A stretch of DNA of 35,122 bases from Caryophanales bacterium (GTDB lineage: Bacteria > Bacillota > Bacilli > CAJFEE01). Both the position numbers and the translations under genes were made by a program. Below the pieces are notes generated by a model. That model saw only the letters and a list, made by a program, of their open reading frames with translations. It was not told where the DNA came from and ran no database searches. The stretch is from positions 1 through 35,122 of the forward strand of contig JAQSYP010000013.1 in assembly GCA_029256085.1 (NCBI GenBank). The letters are read 5' to 3'. Numbering within the stretch: position 1 is the stretch's first letter; each line of letters starts with the position of its first letter. Of the stretch, positions 7,933 through 16,452 are shown piece by piece.

Positions 7933-8514
7933 ATGCCCTTTAAAAACTATGTTAAACAGTTCCCAGCTGTATCCATATTAACTATAACGCAAGTTTTTAT
8001 TTTTACATTAATAATACTAAATGATGACTTAGGTAGATATATTTTCTTTGCCATGGCTGGTGTTAATGATTTAATAATTGATGGACAAATCTGGAGAACC
8101 GTAACACCAATATTTCTTCATTTGAATTTTGACCATCTATTTTATAATATCTCATTATTTCTTTTTTTAGGAGTTTTCTTAGAAAAGCTTTTAGGTTGGA
8201 AAAGATTAATATTCATATACATCTTATCTGGTACGCTCGCTAATGCAAGTCTAATTTTTATAACGGAAAAATTATTTGTTCACTTTGGTAGTTCAACATC
8301 AAATATGGGATTACTCGGTTTCTCGCTAATTTATTCTAAAGAATTAGTTACAAGAAATAGCAGAGGCCTTGTTTCAGCAATTTATGTACTTCTATTAATA
8401 AATTTACTTGTGCCTTTTTTCAAATCAAATATTAATATTTACGGTCATTTACTCGGTTTATTATTCGGGATTATATTTGGAATTCTATCTATACTTGAGA
8501 TTAAGAAAACTTGA
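7933..8514 (+). CDS. Rhomboid-family membrane protease (YdcA-like), altered active-site motif
   Basis: A 193-residue, very hydrophobic protein with about six membrane segments. It keeps the rhomboid landmarks PIFLHLNFDHLFYN in the first part and a C-terminal histidine in NINIYGHLLGLLFG. The nucleophile motif, normally GxSG (B. subtilis YdcA GASGAIFGL), reads GSSTSNMGLLG: the serine is present but the following glycine is threonine. Activity is therefore uncertain. GGAGG lies ten bases before the ATG at 7933. It is divergent from acpS, as in B. subtilis where ydcA neighbours acpS; the genes ydbS and ydbT, which lie between cshA and ydcA there, are absent. Confidence 0.8.
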   Translation: MPFKNYVKQFPAVSILTITQVFIFTLIILNDDLGRYIFFAMAGVNDLIIDGQIWRTVTPIFLHLNFDHLFYNISLFLFLGVFLEKLLGWKRLIFIYILSGTLANASLIFITEKLFVHFGSSTSNMGLLGFSLIYSKELVTRNSRGLVSAIYVLLLINLLVPFFKSNINIYGHLLGLLFGIIFGILSILEIKKT

Positions 8515-8534
8515 TCGGTAGTTTTGTTAGCTTT

Positions 8535-8625
8535 CGTACCCAAAATTTATTTATTCGTACGCATATTATAATTTTCCGTACGCAAAACTTATTTATTTGT
8601 ACGCATATTATGATTTTCCGTACGC
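8535..8625. repeat. 21/42-bp tandem array with CGTACG cores
   Basis: Two 42-bp units (8535-8576 and 8577-8618) and a 7-base start of a third. Each unit is two related 21-bp halves, CGTACGCAAAACTTATTTAT-like and CGTACGCATATTATAATTTT-like. The CGTACG core recurs at 8535, 8556, 8577, 8598 and 8619, exactly 21 bases apart, with single-base changes in the first and fourth. It lies between two converging genes. Because 21 is a multiple of three, it stays open in several frames, but I see no ribosome site that makes it a gene. Confidence 0.85.
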
Positions 8626-8654
8626 TCTTGTCGAAAAACATTTGGGAAACACAT

Positions 8655-8688
8655 AAAAAAAAAAAAAAAAACAGAGACTTAGTCTCTG
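8655..8688 (-). terminator. terminator of cshA
   Basis: CAGAGAC-TTA-GTCTCTG (8672-8688) followed on the minus strand by 17 or more T residues. The stem overlaps the cshA stop codon. Confidence 0.85.
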
Positions 8689-10205
8689 CTTTTTGGCTTG
8701 TCATATCTTCTTTTTTCACCACGTGGTTCTCTTGCTTCACGGCGTCTTGATCCTTCGCCACTACCGCTACTACGACGAGCGCCACCAGCATCTCTACGTC
8801 CGCCACCGTCACGACGGTCGTTACGTCTTCCACCACTGCCACTACCACCACTACCTTGACGAGAATAGTTATCTCTATTTTTAACTCTTACAGGTGGTTC
8901 ATCCGTTAAGCTAACTGGGGTTTCACTTGGCTCCCTAGTTAACATTTTTAGGAATGCAGAAACTACTGTAATCGAATCGTGATCATCTAATAATTCATCT
9001 GCTAAACGATGATAAAATGATAAATTATCTTCTTTGATAATTTGTAATGCTCTATCAATAACAACGCGTTGTTGACCTTCTAATGCTTCGTCTAGTGACG
9101 GAACTGCCATTTTATCCATTTTTCGGTTAGTGATTCTTTCAATATTCTTAAGTTGTCCAAACTCTCTTGGTGTAATGAAAGATACAGCTAAACCATGTCT
9201 GCCTGCACGTCCAGTTCTTCCGATACGGTGAACGTATGATTCTGGATCTTGTGGAATATCAAAGTTATATACGTGTGTTACTCCAGAAATATCTAATCCA
9301 CGCGCAGCAACATCTGTTGCAACTAGAATCTCAATAGAACCTTCTTTAAACTTTCTAAGAACTGATAAACGTTTAGCTTGTGATAAATCACCATGAATTC
9401 CTTCAGCAGCATAACCTCTTAAATTTAATGCCTCTGATAACTCATCAACACGTCTTTTTGTTCTACCAAAAATAATAGCAAGATCTGGCACTTGAATATC
9501 TAATAAACGTGTTAATACGTCAAACTTTTTCTTCTCTACAACTTCAACATAACTTTGTTGAATGTTAGGAACTGTCATTTCCTTAGCTTTAACTTTAACG
9601 TGCATAGGATTTTTCATGAATTTTTGAGCAATTACTTTAATCGGTTCTGGCATTGTTGCTGAGAATAATAGTGTTTGTCTTTCCTCAGGAACTGACTTCA
9701 AAATTAACTCAATATCTTCAACGAATCCCATGTTTAACATTTCATCTGCTTCATCCAGAATAAATGTGTGAACACAATCTAATTTAACTGTTCTTCTATT
9801 AATATGGTCCTGCAAGCGTCCTGGAGTAGCAACAACTATTTGAGGACGATTTTTTAGAGCTCTAATTTGACGTGTAATATCTTGTCCACCATAAATCGGA
9901 AGAATTTTTACTCCCTTAAAAGAAGCAATTTTAAATAGTTCTTCAGATACTTGGATTGCTAATTCACGAGTTGGAGCAAGAATTACAGATTGAATACCTT
10001 GAACTTCTGGTACGATTCTTTCTAATAATGGGATACCAAATGCTGCTGTTTTACCAGTACCCGTTTGGGCTTGTCCAATAATATCGTGCCCTTCTAGAGC
10101 CAATGGTATTGTTTGCGCTTGAATTGGAGTTGCCTCTTCAAACCCTAATTTACTTACCGCTTTCATAATTGACGAACTTAAACCTAATTCATTAAATGTA
10201 ACCAA
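8679..10205 (-). CDS. cshA: DEAD-box RNA helicase CshA
   Basis: A 508-residue cold-shock type DEAD-box helicase, associated with the RNA degradosome and ribosome assembly in Bacillus. Motifs in order: Q motif ([14 protein letters not shown]), Walker A AQTGTGKT (46-53), PTRELA, TPGR, DEAD (~150), SAT, then the second RecA domain with [10 protein letters not shown] and [12 protein letters not shown] dimerisation/RNA-binding region follows (~370-440), then a Gly/Arg/Ser-rich basic tail ([13 protein letters not shown] and similar) that binds RNA. The start is TTG at 10205, with AAAGGAGA 8 bases upstream. The gene follows the ddl cassette but has its own promoter and a ~290-base leader. Confidence 0.94.
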   Translation of the reverse strand: MVTFNELGLSSSIMKAVSKLGFEEATPIQAQTIPLALEGHDIIGQAQTGTGKTAAFGIPLLERIVPEVQGIQSVILAPTRELAIQVSEELFKIASFKGVKILPIYGGQDITRQIRALKNRPQIVVATPGRLQDHINRRTVKLDCVHTFILDEADEMLNMGFVEDIELILKSVPEERQTLLFSATMPEPIKVIAQKFMKNPMHVKVKAKEMTVPNIQQSYVEVVEKKKFDVLTRLLDIQVPDLAIIFGRTKRRVDELSEALNLRGYAAEGIHGDLSQAKRLSVLRKFKEGSIEILVATDVAARGLDISGVTHVYNFDIPQDPESYVHRIGRTGRAGRHGLAVSFITPREFGQLKNIERITNRKMDKMAVPSLDEALEGQQRVVIDRALQIIKEDNLSFYHRLADELLDDHDSITVVSAFLKMLTREPSETPVSLTDEPPVRVKNRDNYSRQGSGGSGSGGRRNDRRDGGGRRDAGGARRSSGSGEGSRRREAREPRGEKRRYDKPKSRD

Positions 10206-10493
10206 TATTTTAATCTCCTTTAAATAATAAAAATTTATTTATAATTAAGATACGAGTCACGAGCTTACAAGATAAATTAAAAAATACGTTAAAAACTTAT
10301 TAGGCGCATTTAAAATTTTTCGACTACACTTCTTCACTTTTTATAGAGAGTGAATATTTTTCTTTAATTTGTCCTGTATCTATTTAAGATGCACATAGTG
10401 TTTACAATAAAATTGATTGACTCTTCCCATAAATATATTATGCATCTAATATATTTTCTCGCTTGTTTATATCTTTACTATCTTAGTATTACC
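10206..10493 (-). promoter_or_regulatory. long 5' leader of cshA
   Basis: About 290 AT-rich bases lie between the predicted cshA promoter and its start, with no gene. On the minus strand TTAGATGCA and TGCATCTTAA can pair across a ~45-base loop, and TTCACT-N10-AGTGAA forms a smaller hairpin nearer the gene. Long structured leaders are usual for cold-induced helicase and csp mRNAs. No known riboswitch class is recognised. Confidence 0.4.
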
Positions 10494-10521
10494 ATTATAA
10501 CAAAAAACAAAAGCACGGCAA
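10494..10521 (-). promoter_or_regulatory. predicted cshA promoter embedded in the ddl terminator
   Basis: On the minus strand TTGCCG (10521-10516) and TATAAT (10499-10494) are 16 bases apart. The -35 box is part of the ddl terminator stem and the T run is its spacer. Confidence 0.5.
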
Positions 10522-10532
10522 AATGCCATGCT
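10501..10532 (-). terminator. terminator of the hydrolase-Mur ligase-ddl transcript
   Basis: On the minus strand AGCATGGCA-TTT-TGCCGTGCT forms a 9-bp stem with one U-G pair, followed by TTTGTTTTTTG. Confidence 0.8.
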
Positions 10533-10534
10533 AA

Positions 10535-11725
10535 TTAAGAACGTTTTACTCCTAATTTGCTGCCTTTAGATCCTGAATGTAGTGAAAATAAATTTGAATC
10601 ATATGAGAATGTTATCTCAGAACGCTCTCTTTGTCGCTTTATCGCTAATTGAACAAGATCTGTTGTTAGTTGTGTGAATGATTTACCAGTTGGTTCCCAT
10701 AAATAAAATGATAATGAACCCGGTATTGTATTTATTTCATTTACATATACCTTACCATCTTTTTTGTCTAAAAGGAAATCAATTCTAGAAACCCCACTAC
10801 ACCCTAATACTCTGAATGTCTTTAAAGCTAGCGATTTTACTTCATTTGTCTGTTCATCAGATATCTCAGCAGGAATCTTTCTATTTGTTCCACTCATACC
10901 TTTAGAACCTTTGCTATTGCTTTGGTATTTATCTGCATAGCTTAAAATTTCATCTTGACCTAGTACTTCCTCACAAATGGAAGCTTCAGCCGTCTCTTGG
11001 TCACCTAAAACAGAACAATTTATCTCAGTAAGTTCCTGAACAACCTTTTCAACAATAATTTTATTAGCAAAACTCATTGCTAATACAACAGCTTCATCTA
11101 ATTCACTTCTATTTTTCGCCTTAGATATCCCAACTGAAGATCCTAAATTTGCTGGTTTCACAATAACCGGATAACCTATTTCAGTTTCAATTTTTGAAGT
11201 TAGCTCGGCTTCTGATGTATTCCATTCATACTTATAAAACCATATATAACCCACGATTGGAACTCCGGAATCGCGTAGGACATTTTTCATAATAACTTTA
11301 TCCATACCTACTGCTGATGATAAAACATCACAACCAACATAAGGAACTCCTGCTAATTCAAGAACTCCTTGCAATGAGCCGTCCTCACCATTAGTTCCAT
11401 GTATAACAGGAAATGCCACATCAATTTCAGCAACAGGCTTTTTATCAAATAATTTCGGCTTTACTCTATTCAATAAAAATCTTTTATTTTCATCTGTAAT
11501 TAACGTTACATGTTCGCACTTATTTAATAGCTTATTTAAATCTTTGTATTCATCAATTTTCACTAAATCAGCACCTGTATACCAGTCACCATTTTTAGAA
11601 ATATATATCGGCACCCCTTCGTAGCGTTTCTCATCTAAAGAATGGAAAGCCTGTAATGCTGATATTACAGAAACCTCATGTTCTACTGAAACACCACCAA
11701 AGATTACTCCAACCTTGATTCTCAT
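10535..11725 (-). CDS. ddl: D-alanine--D-alanine ligase (long type)
   Basis: A 396-residue ATP-grasp ligase joining two D-alanines for the peptidoglycan stem. Visible are the N-terminal substrate loop IFGGVSVEHEVSVISALQ, the ATP-binding VIVKPANLGSSVGISKA, the omega-loop ADKYQSNSKGSKGMSGTNRK, and the Mg-binding RIDFLLD and NEINTIPG. The loop tyrosine fits a D-Ala,D-Ala rather than a D-lactate ligase. It is ~40 residues longer than B. subtilis Ddl, mostly a C-terminal tail (QRERSEITFSYDSN onward). The SKGM loop and FYLWEPTGKSF block are features I associate with Ddl forms from clostridia and related groups. GGGGGAGG precedes the ATG; the Mur ligase gene ends 11 bases upstream, indicating one operon. 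Confidence 0.92.
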   Translation of the reverse strand: MRIKVGVIFGGVSVEHEVSVISALQAFHSLDEKRYEGVPIYISKNGDWYTGADLVKIDEYKDLNKLLNKCEHVTLITDENKRFLLNRVKPKLFDKKPVAEIDVAFPVIHGTNGEDGSLQGVLELAGVPYVGCDVLSSAVGMDKVIMKNVLRDSGVPIVGYIWFYKYEWNTSEAELTSKIETEIGYPVIVKPANLGSSVGISKAKNRSELDEAVVLAMSFANKIIVEKVVQELTEINCSVLGDQETAEASICEEVLGQDEILSYADKYQSNSKGSKGMSGTNRKIPAEISDEQTNEVKSLALKTFRVLGCSGVSRIDFLLDKKDGKVYVNEINTIPGSLSFYLWEPTGKSFTQLTTDLVQLAIKRQRERSEITFSYDSNLFSLHSGSKGSKLGVKRS

Positions 11726-11736
11726 ACTTCCTCCCC

Positions 11737-13326
11737 CTATTCGTTAAACGTATCTGGAAGATCGTTTTCAAACAGTACAAAACTTCCCTTCTCAACCACT
11801 TGGTTAAGATGTGCTATTGCATCATTTAAATCTATTGCAATATATAAGTTCTTATCGTTAAATTCAACAGCTTTCAGACCTTCTTGAATTGGTGTGGTTT
11901 GCTTTTTACCTACAAGAATAATATAGTCACAAACTTTACCAGCATGTTCCCCAAATGCTTTATTTAACTCAAATTCTTTTTCACCTAGTTCAATCATCCC
12001 AGGAGTTACTAATATCTTTTTACCTGGCATGCTTCCTAGTACTTCAATAGCCATTTTAGACCCAGTTGGGTTTGAGTTAAAACTATCATCTATTATCGTT
12101 ACATCGCCATCACGTTTTTTTAACTCTAATCTGTGTTTTACAGGTTTAGCTTTCTTAACAGCACTTGCCATTTTTTCTAAACTAATTCCCATTTCTAACC
12201 CTACAGCAACAGCCGCTAAAATATTATAAATATTATGCTTACCTAATAATTTAGAAGTGAACTGAGAACTTTGACCATCTTTAATTACAATATCAAACGT
12301 TGCACCGTCGGCCCCATAATTTATATTTAATGCTCGAACATCAGCAAGTTCATTATCAATTCCAAAGTATACAATCTTAACTTTATTTTTTATCGAATAA
12401 GATATTGAGTTTTGATCATCACAGTTAACAAATCCAACACCATCTGGTGGAAGAGTCTCGATTATTTCAAACTTAGTCTTCTTTATAGTTTCTATTGACT
12501 TAAATGTTTCTAAGTGTTGTGGTCCAACCGCTGTAACTATTCCATATTTTTGATCAACAAGATCACAAATTTCCTTAATATCGCCTTCTTGTTTCGCACC
12601 CATTTCAGCAATAAAAACTTCATGTATCGGCTTTAACATATTTCTAATTGTTATTGTAACTCCTAGAGGTGTGTTATAGCTTTCTGGAGTCATTAATGCA
12701 TGATATTTAGACGTTAATACAGTATGCAATATATGCTTAACACTCGTTTTGCCATAACTTCCTGTTACACCAACTACTCTTAGCCTAGGAATACTTCTAA
12801 CAATTCGGGATGCTTCATTTATATACTTTTGATTAATTCTTTTTTCGATAGGTAAATTAATCTTATTTACAAGCGAGATTATGTGATAATTTAAATACGA
12901 AGACAATGTTAATACTGCAACCACAAATGTAACTTCTGCTTTTTTAAATCCTGTAAAATATACGGAAATTAAAAATACAGTAGCGTACAGTAATGCAGTT
13001 GTAACAAATAGTCTTTTAACACGCGGTGTTACTGTTAATGGCTTTTTTTCTACTTCTTTATCTTTAAGTATTGATAATAAAAGATAAAAACTTATAAAAG
13101 CTAGCACAGCATTTAATTTAGTTCCATATATAAACAGAAATATTGATAGTAATGGCAATAACTCTCTTGTAGTAAATACTCTTCTTGAATGTTCATTTAT
13201 CCACTTAAAGTATCTTTCATTTCTGTACGAATTTTGCTGTAGCATATGTATACTTTTTCTAGATTTTAGAGCTGTATAGTAACCCCATGCTAAAGCAAAT
13301 CCAATTATATATAATGTTGTATACAT
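11737..13326 (-). CDS. Membrane-anchored MurF-like Mur ligase
   Basis: A 529-residue Mur-ligase family protein. The first ~160 residues hold about four hydrophobic segments (LYIIGFALAWGYY, LLSIFLFIYG, LFVTTALLYATVFLISVYF, VTFVVAVLTLSSYL) and replace the soluble UDP-binding domain of ordinary MurF. The ligase core follows: P-loop VTGSYGKTSVK (~185), ESYNTPLGVT, EMGAKQEGDI, the probable carbamylated lysine in KKTKFEII, and the C-terminal domain with HRLELK and DDSFNSNPTGSK. It probably adds D-Ala-D-Ala, or a related unit, to a muramyl peptide at the membrane. The gene before it overlaps by one base and ddl follows, so the three form an operon. The exact substrate is inferred. Confidence 0.85.
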   Translation of the reverse strand: MYTTLYIIGFALAWGYYTALKSRKSIHMLQQNSYRNERYFKWINEHSRRVFTTRELLPLLSIFLFIYGTKLNAVLAFISFYLLLSILKDKEVEKKPLTVTPRVKRLFVTTALLYATVFLISVYFTGFKKAEVTFVVAVLTLSSYLNYHIISLVNKINLPIEKRINQKYINEASRIVRSIPRLRVVGVTGSYGKTSVKHILHTVLTSKYHALMTPESYNTPLGVTITIRNMLKPIHEVFIAEMGAKQEGDIKEICDLVDQKYGIVTAVGPQHLETFKSIETIKKTKFEIIETLPPDGVGFVNCDDQNSISYSIKNKVKIVYFGIDNELADVRALNINYGADGATFDIVIKDGQSSQFTSKLLGKHNIYNILAAVAVGLEMGISLEKMASAVKKAKPVKHRLELKKRDGDVTIIDDSFNSNPTGSKMAIEVLGSMPGKKILVTPGMIELGEKEFELNKAFGEHAGKVCDYIILVGKKQTTPIQEGLKAVEFNDKNLYIAIDLNDAIAHLNQVVEKGSFVLFENDLPDTFNE

Positions 13327-14096
13327 TAATTATTTGCACCGTCTTTCTTTAGAAAATGGTCTACAATAACTGCAAACTCATTGAATTTTTCTAGATAAGA
13401 AAAATGACCGCAACCTTTTAGTACAACTAAACCTGCATCTGGAATTAATTTCTCCATTAATTTACCATCTGATACTGGTGTCGCTGTATCGTCTTCGCCC
13501 CATATTAGTAATGTTGGTACTTTAATTTTCGGCATTAAATGCGTTAAATCTTCGTTTACAACTTTTACCATTGTTTGTTGCAAAACACCTGATGTGTTTT
13601 TATAGTCACTTGAGCCAAATTTAGATCTTAACTTACCTAAAAGTTCCTTCTCGTATTTATTTATAATTGGTAGCTTTAAAAGGTATTTTGCTGATTTGAA
13701 AGTATATACTTTTACGTAATAATCTAGACTTCGCTTCGGCTTAACACCAGCACTATCTACTAATATTACTTTGCGCACATCATTTCTCGAACTATAAACA
13801 ATACTCACTCTACCACCAAAAGAATGCCCAATAAGTATTGGATCGTTAATTTGGAGGCTCTTGACAAATTTTTCAACTAAAGTTGTATAATCTTCAATGC
13901 CCCATGGTACAGGTGGATGATCACTTTCTCCGAATCCTGGGAAGTCTATTGTATATACACGGAATTTACTTTCTAGAAATTTATGTACCGCCTGAAAGGC
14001 TTGAATGTTTTGACCCCAACCGTGGAGTAATATAACATTTCTCCCTTCACCTGAAACGATATAATTAACTTTAACACCATCAATTTCTATATGCAT
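13326..14096 (-). CDS. Alpha/beta hydrolase in the wall-ligase operon
   Basis: A 256-residue alpha/beta-hydrolase. The oxyanion motif HGWGQN (~25), nucleophile elbow GHSFGG (~92-97), acid in LIWGEDDTATP and catalytic histidine in GCGHFSYLEKF are all present, so it should be an active hydrolase. There is no signal peptide, so it acts in the cytoplasm or at the inner membrane face. The substrate is unknown. It is first in the operon: its end overlaps the Mur ligase start by one base (ATTAATG on the minus strand), which suggests translational coupling. This makes a role with muramyl precursors or their side products plausible but unproven. AAGGGG lies upstream of the ATG. Confidence 0.85.
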   Translation of the reverse strand: MHIEIDGVKVNYIVSGEGRNVILLHGWGQNIQAFQAVHKFLESKFRVYTIDFPGFGESDHPPVPWGIEDYTTLVEKFVKSLQINDPILIGHSFGGRVSIVYSSRNDVRKVILVDSAGVKPKRSLDYYVKVYTFKSAKYLLKLPIINKYEKELLGKLRSKFGSSDYKNTSGVLQQTMVKVVNEDLTHLMPKIKVPTLLIWGEDDTATPVSDGKLMEKLIPDAGLVVLKGCGHFSYLEKFNEFAVIVDHFLKKDGANN

Positions 14097-14483
14097 GGTG
14101 TAATTTCCCCTTCCAAAATGTATAAAAATTTATGTGTTGCAAATTATAAAAACACTAACTTTTATCATAACAAAAATTAATCCTATTTACTATGCTTCAA
14201 AATATTTTGTATAATTTTTTAAAGTCAATTTTTTTTGATAACCAATTTTCCCCTACATATATCATATATACTATTAAATAATTTACTTTATTAATAAGCA
14301 TTATGTAATATTTTTTTCATTTTGTTACTAAAATAAAATAAGACAAGTAAGTGTTGTTTTATCAATGTCAATAGAATTTAAGTGAATTTTTTTTTAATAA
14401 TTTGTCACATTTTACTTTTCATCTTTAAAGTGATGTGATAATTTACTAGTGTAAGCTTTTTTAATTGAATATGTTTTCTGTAA

Positions 14484-14500
14484 ATTGAAAGCGTTTCAAT
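14484..14500. promoter_or_regulatory. CRE-like palindrome upstream of lctP
   Basis: ATTGAAA-GCG-TTTCAAT is a 17-base near-palindrome. It resembles the CcpA site TGWAANCGNTNWCA but is one base shorter in the right half. Carbon catabolite control of a lactate permease would make sense; the match is imperfect. Confidence 0.4.
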
Positions 14501-14520
14501 TACTATTCATTTGGTATATC

Positions 14521-14547
14521 CGAACTTATAACAGTTCGATATATAAT
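14521..14547 (+). promoter_or_regulatory. operator-like palindrome and -10 box of lctP
   Basis: CGAACT-TATAAC-AGTTCG (14521-14538) immediately precedes TATAAT (14542-14547). A protein bound here would cover the -35/-10 spacer. The regulator is unknown; a GntR-type lactate regulator is one possibility. Confidence 0.4.
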
Positions 14548-14578
14548 AAAAAATGTTTTTAAAGGAGAGAGAGAAGGC

Positions 14579-16312
14579 ATGCAAACATGGACGCAAAATT
14601 ATGATCCAATGGGCAACATATGGTTGTCAGCTGCAATTGCACTTATTCCAATCGTATTCTTTTTCTTGGCATTAGCAGTATTCCGCCTAAAAGGATATGT
14701 TGCAGGATTCTTCACAGTACTAATTGCATTAGTACTAGCATTAACTTTCTACAAAATGCCAGTAGGTATGGCACTTGCCGCTACAGGTTACGGGTTTGTT
14801 TATGGGTTATGGCCAATAGCTTGGATTATCATTACATCGGTATTCCTTTATAAGCTAACGGTAAAAACTGGGCAATTCGACGTTATACGTCACTCAGTAT
14901 TATCTATTACAGATGACCACCGTTTATTAGTAATCTTAATCGGTTTCTGTTTCGGAGCATTCTTAGAAGGTGCTGCAGGATTCGGAGCTCCAGTAGCAAT
15001 CACTGCTGCTTTACTAGTAGGTTTAGGAGTTAATCCTCTATATGCTGCAGGACTTTGCTTAATCGCTAATACTGCTCCAGTAGCATTCGGTGCAATGGGT
15101 ATTCCAATCACAGTTGCTGGACAACAAGTTGCTCTAGTAACAGGTGGAGATCCAGTACAAGCTGCTGTAGATATCGGTAAAATGGCTGGACGTCAATTAC
15201 CAGCATTATCATTATTCGTACCTTTCTTCTTAGTATTCATCATGGATGGTATGAAGGGTGTACGTCAAACGTGGCCTGCAGTTCTTGTAGGAGCTGGTTC
15301 ATTCTCAATTACTCAAGGTATCACAGCAAACTTTATCGGTTATGAATTACCAGATATTACGTCTGCATTAGTTGCATTAATCGCTATGTCAGTATTCTTA
15401 AAGTTCTGGCAACCAAAAGAAATCTTCAAATTTAGTGGTGACAAAGCTGGTGGAAATGCGGCTGTTAGCGCAGCTGACATTAAAAATACACATTATTCAG
15501 CTGGACAATATGCAAAAGCATGGACTCCATTTATTTTCTTAACTGTAATGGTAGTTATTTGGAGCCAAAAATCTTTCAAAGCGTTATTCGCAGGTCCAGT
15601 TGTTGATAAAGCTACAGGTGAACTAATTAAACCTGCAGGATCTTTATTTGATAGCACAGTATTTATTTTCGATATTCCTGGTCTTCATAACTTAGTTATG
15701 AAAACAACGCCAATCGTTAAAGCTGATACTCCATTCGGAGCTCAATTTACATTTAACGTATTAAGTGCAACTGGAACAGCAATTCTAATTGCATCAATCT
15801 TAACAATTCTTTTCTTAAGAGTAAGTGTTGGTAAGAGTTTAGAAACATTCGGTGAAACATTAAATGAACTTAAGTTCCCAATTTTATCAATTGGTTTCGT
15901 TCTAGGTTTTGCTCAAATTGCAAATTATTCAGGTTTATCTTCAACTTTAGCATTAGCATTAGCTAATACTGGTAGCGCATTCCCATTCTTCTCACCATTC
16001 CTAGGATGGTTAGGGGTATTCTTAACAGGTTCGGATACTTCTGCAAACGCACTATTCGGATCATTACAAGCAATCACTGCACAACAAATTGGTGTAAGTG
16101 AGATCTTAATGGCAACTGCAAATACAACTGGTGGTGTTACTGGTAAGATGATTTCTCCACAATCTATCGCAATCGCTTGTGCGGCTGTAGGATTAGTTGG
16201 TAAAGAATCAGACTTATTCCGTTTCACAGTTAAACACAGTTTATTCTTCGCAACTATCATTGCTATATTCACAGTATTACAAGCATATGTTGTTCCTTGG
16301 ATGATTCCATAA
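14579..16312 (+). CDS. lctP: L-lactate permease
   Basis: A 577-residue LctP/LldP-family transporter, lactate-proton symport across the cell membrane, with about 13 hydrophobic segments. Family blocks include the N-terminal [37 protein letters not shown] (~125), [13 protein letters not shown], and [22 protein letters not shown] and [15 protein letters not shown] near the C-terminus. The start has AAAGGAGAG upstream. It is transcribed alone: a strong terminator follows and the neighbour to the left is divergent. Confidence 0.94.
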   Translation: MQTWTQNYDPMGNIWLSAAIALIPIVFFFLALAVFRLKGYVAGFFTVLIALVLALTFYKMPVGMALAATGYGFVYGLWPIAWIIITSVFLYKLTVKTGQFDVIRHSVLSITDDHRLLVILIGFCFGAFLEGAAGFGAPVAITAALLVGLGVNPLYAAGLCLIANTAPVAFGAMGIPITVAGQQVALVTGGDPVQAAVDIGKMAGRQLPALSLFVPFFLVFIMDGMKGVRQTWPAVLVGAGSFSITQGITANFIGYELPDITSALVALIAMSVFLKFWQPKEIFKFSGDKAGGNAAVSAADIKNTHYSAGQYAKAWTPFIFLTVMVVIWSQKSFKALFAGPVVDKATGELIKPAGSLFDSTVFIFDIPGLHNLVMKTTPIVKADTPFGAQFTFNVLSATGTAILIASILTILFLRVSVGKSLETFGETLNELKFPILSIGFVLGFAQIANYSGLSSTLALALANTGSAFPFFSPFLGWLGVFLTGSDTSANALFGSLQAITAQQIGVSEILMATANTTGGVTGKMISPQSIAIACAAVGLVGKESDLFRFTVKHSLFFATIIAIFTVLQAYVVPWMIP

Positions 16313-16324
16313 GACAATATTAAT

Positions 16325-16355
16325 AAAGCCTTCGATTTATCGAAGGCTTTTTTTG
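16325..16355 (+). terminator. terminator of lctP
   Basis: GCCTTCGAT-TT-ATCGAAGGC-type stem (16325-16350) followed by TTTTTTTG. Confidence 0.92.
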
Positions 16356-16391
16356 TTTTCATTAAAACCAATCGAAGCAAACAAAATACTA

Positions 16392-16418
16392 TTCAAACTA
16401 ACTCAAATGGACTATACT
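16392..16418 (+). promoter_or_regulatory. candidate promoter of the tungstate operon
   Basis: TATACT at 16413-16418 with a weak TTCAAA at 16392, spacer 15. Transcription would begin near 16425, so the ATG at 16429 would be almost leaderless. Confidence 0.4.
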
Positions 16419-16452
16419 TATGTAAGATATGTTACTAAGGAGGTGCGTAAAA

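Larger units (their letters stand above)
14097..14578. other. 482-base divergent promoter region (hydrolase operon / lctP)
   Basis: Very AT-rich, without a gene. It holds start signals for the hydrolase operon to the left and lctP to the right. Two palindromes stand out on the lctP side (listed separately). No RNA gene or riboswitch recognised. Confidence 0.6.

Noticed and set aside
8535-8625. CRISPR array
   Set aside because: The units are contiguous with no unique spacers, and no cas genes are present.
8501-8884. Open frames on both strands through the CGTACG array and the end of cshA
   Set aside because: Open only because the repeat period is a multiple of three and because the cshA tail is low-complexity; no ribosome sites at their starts.
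14620-16380. Several open frames inside lctP in other frames
   Set aside because: Shadow frames of a well-conserved permease gene.
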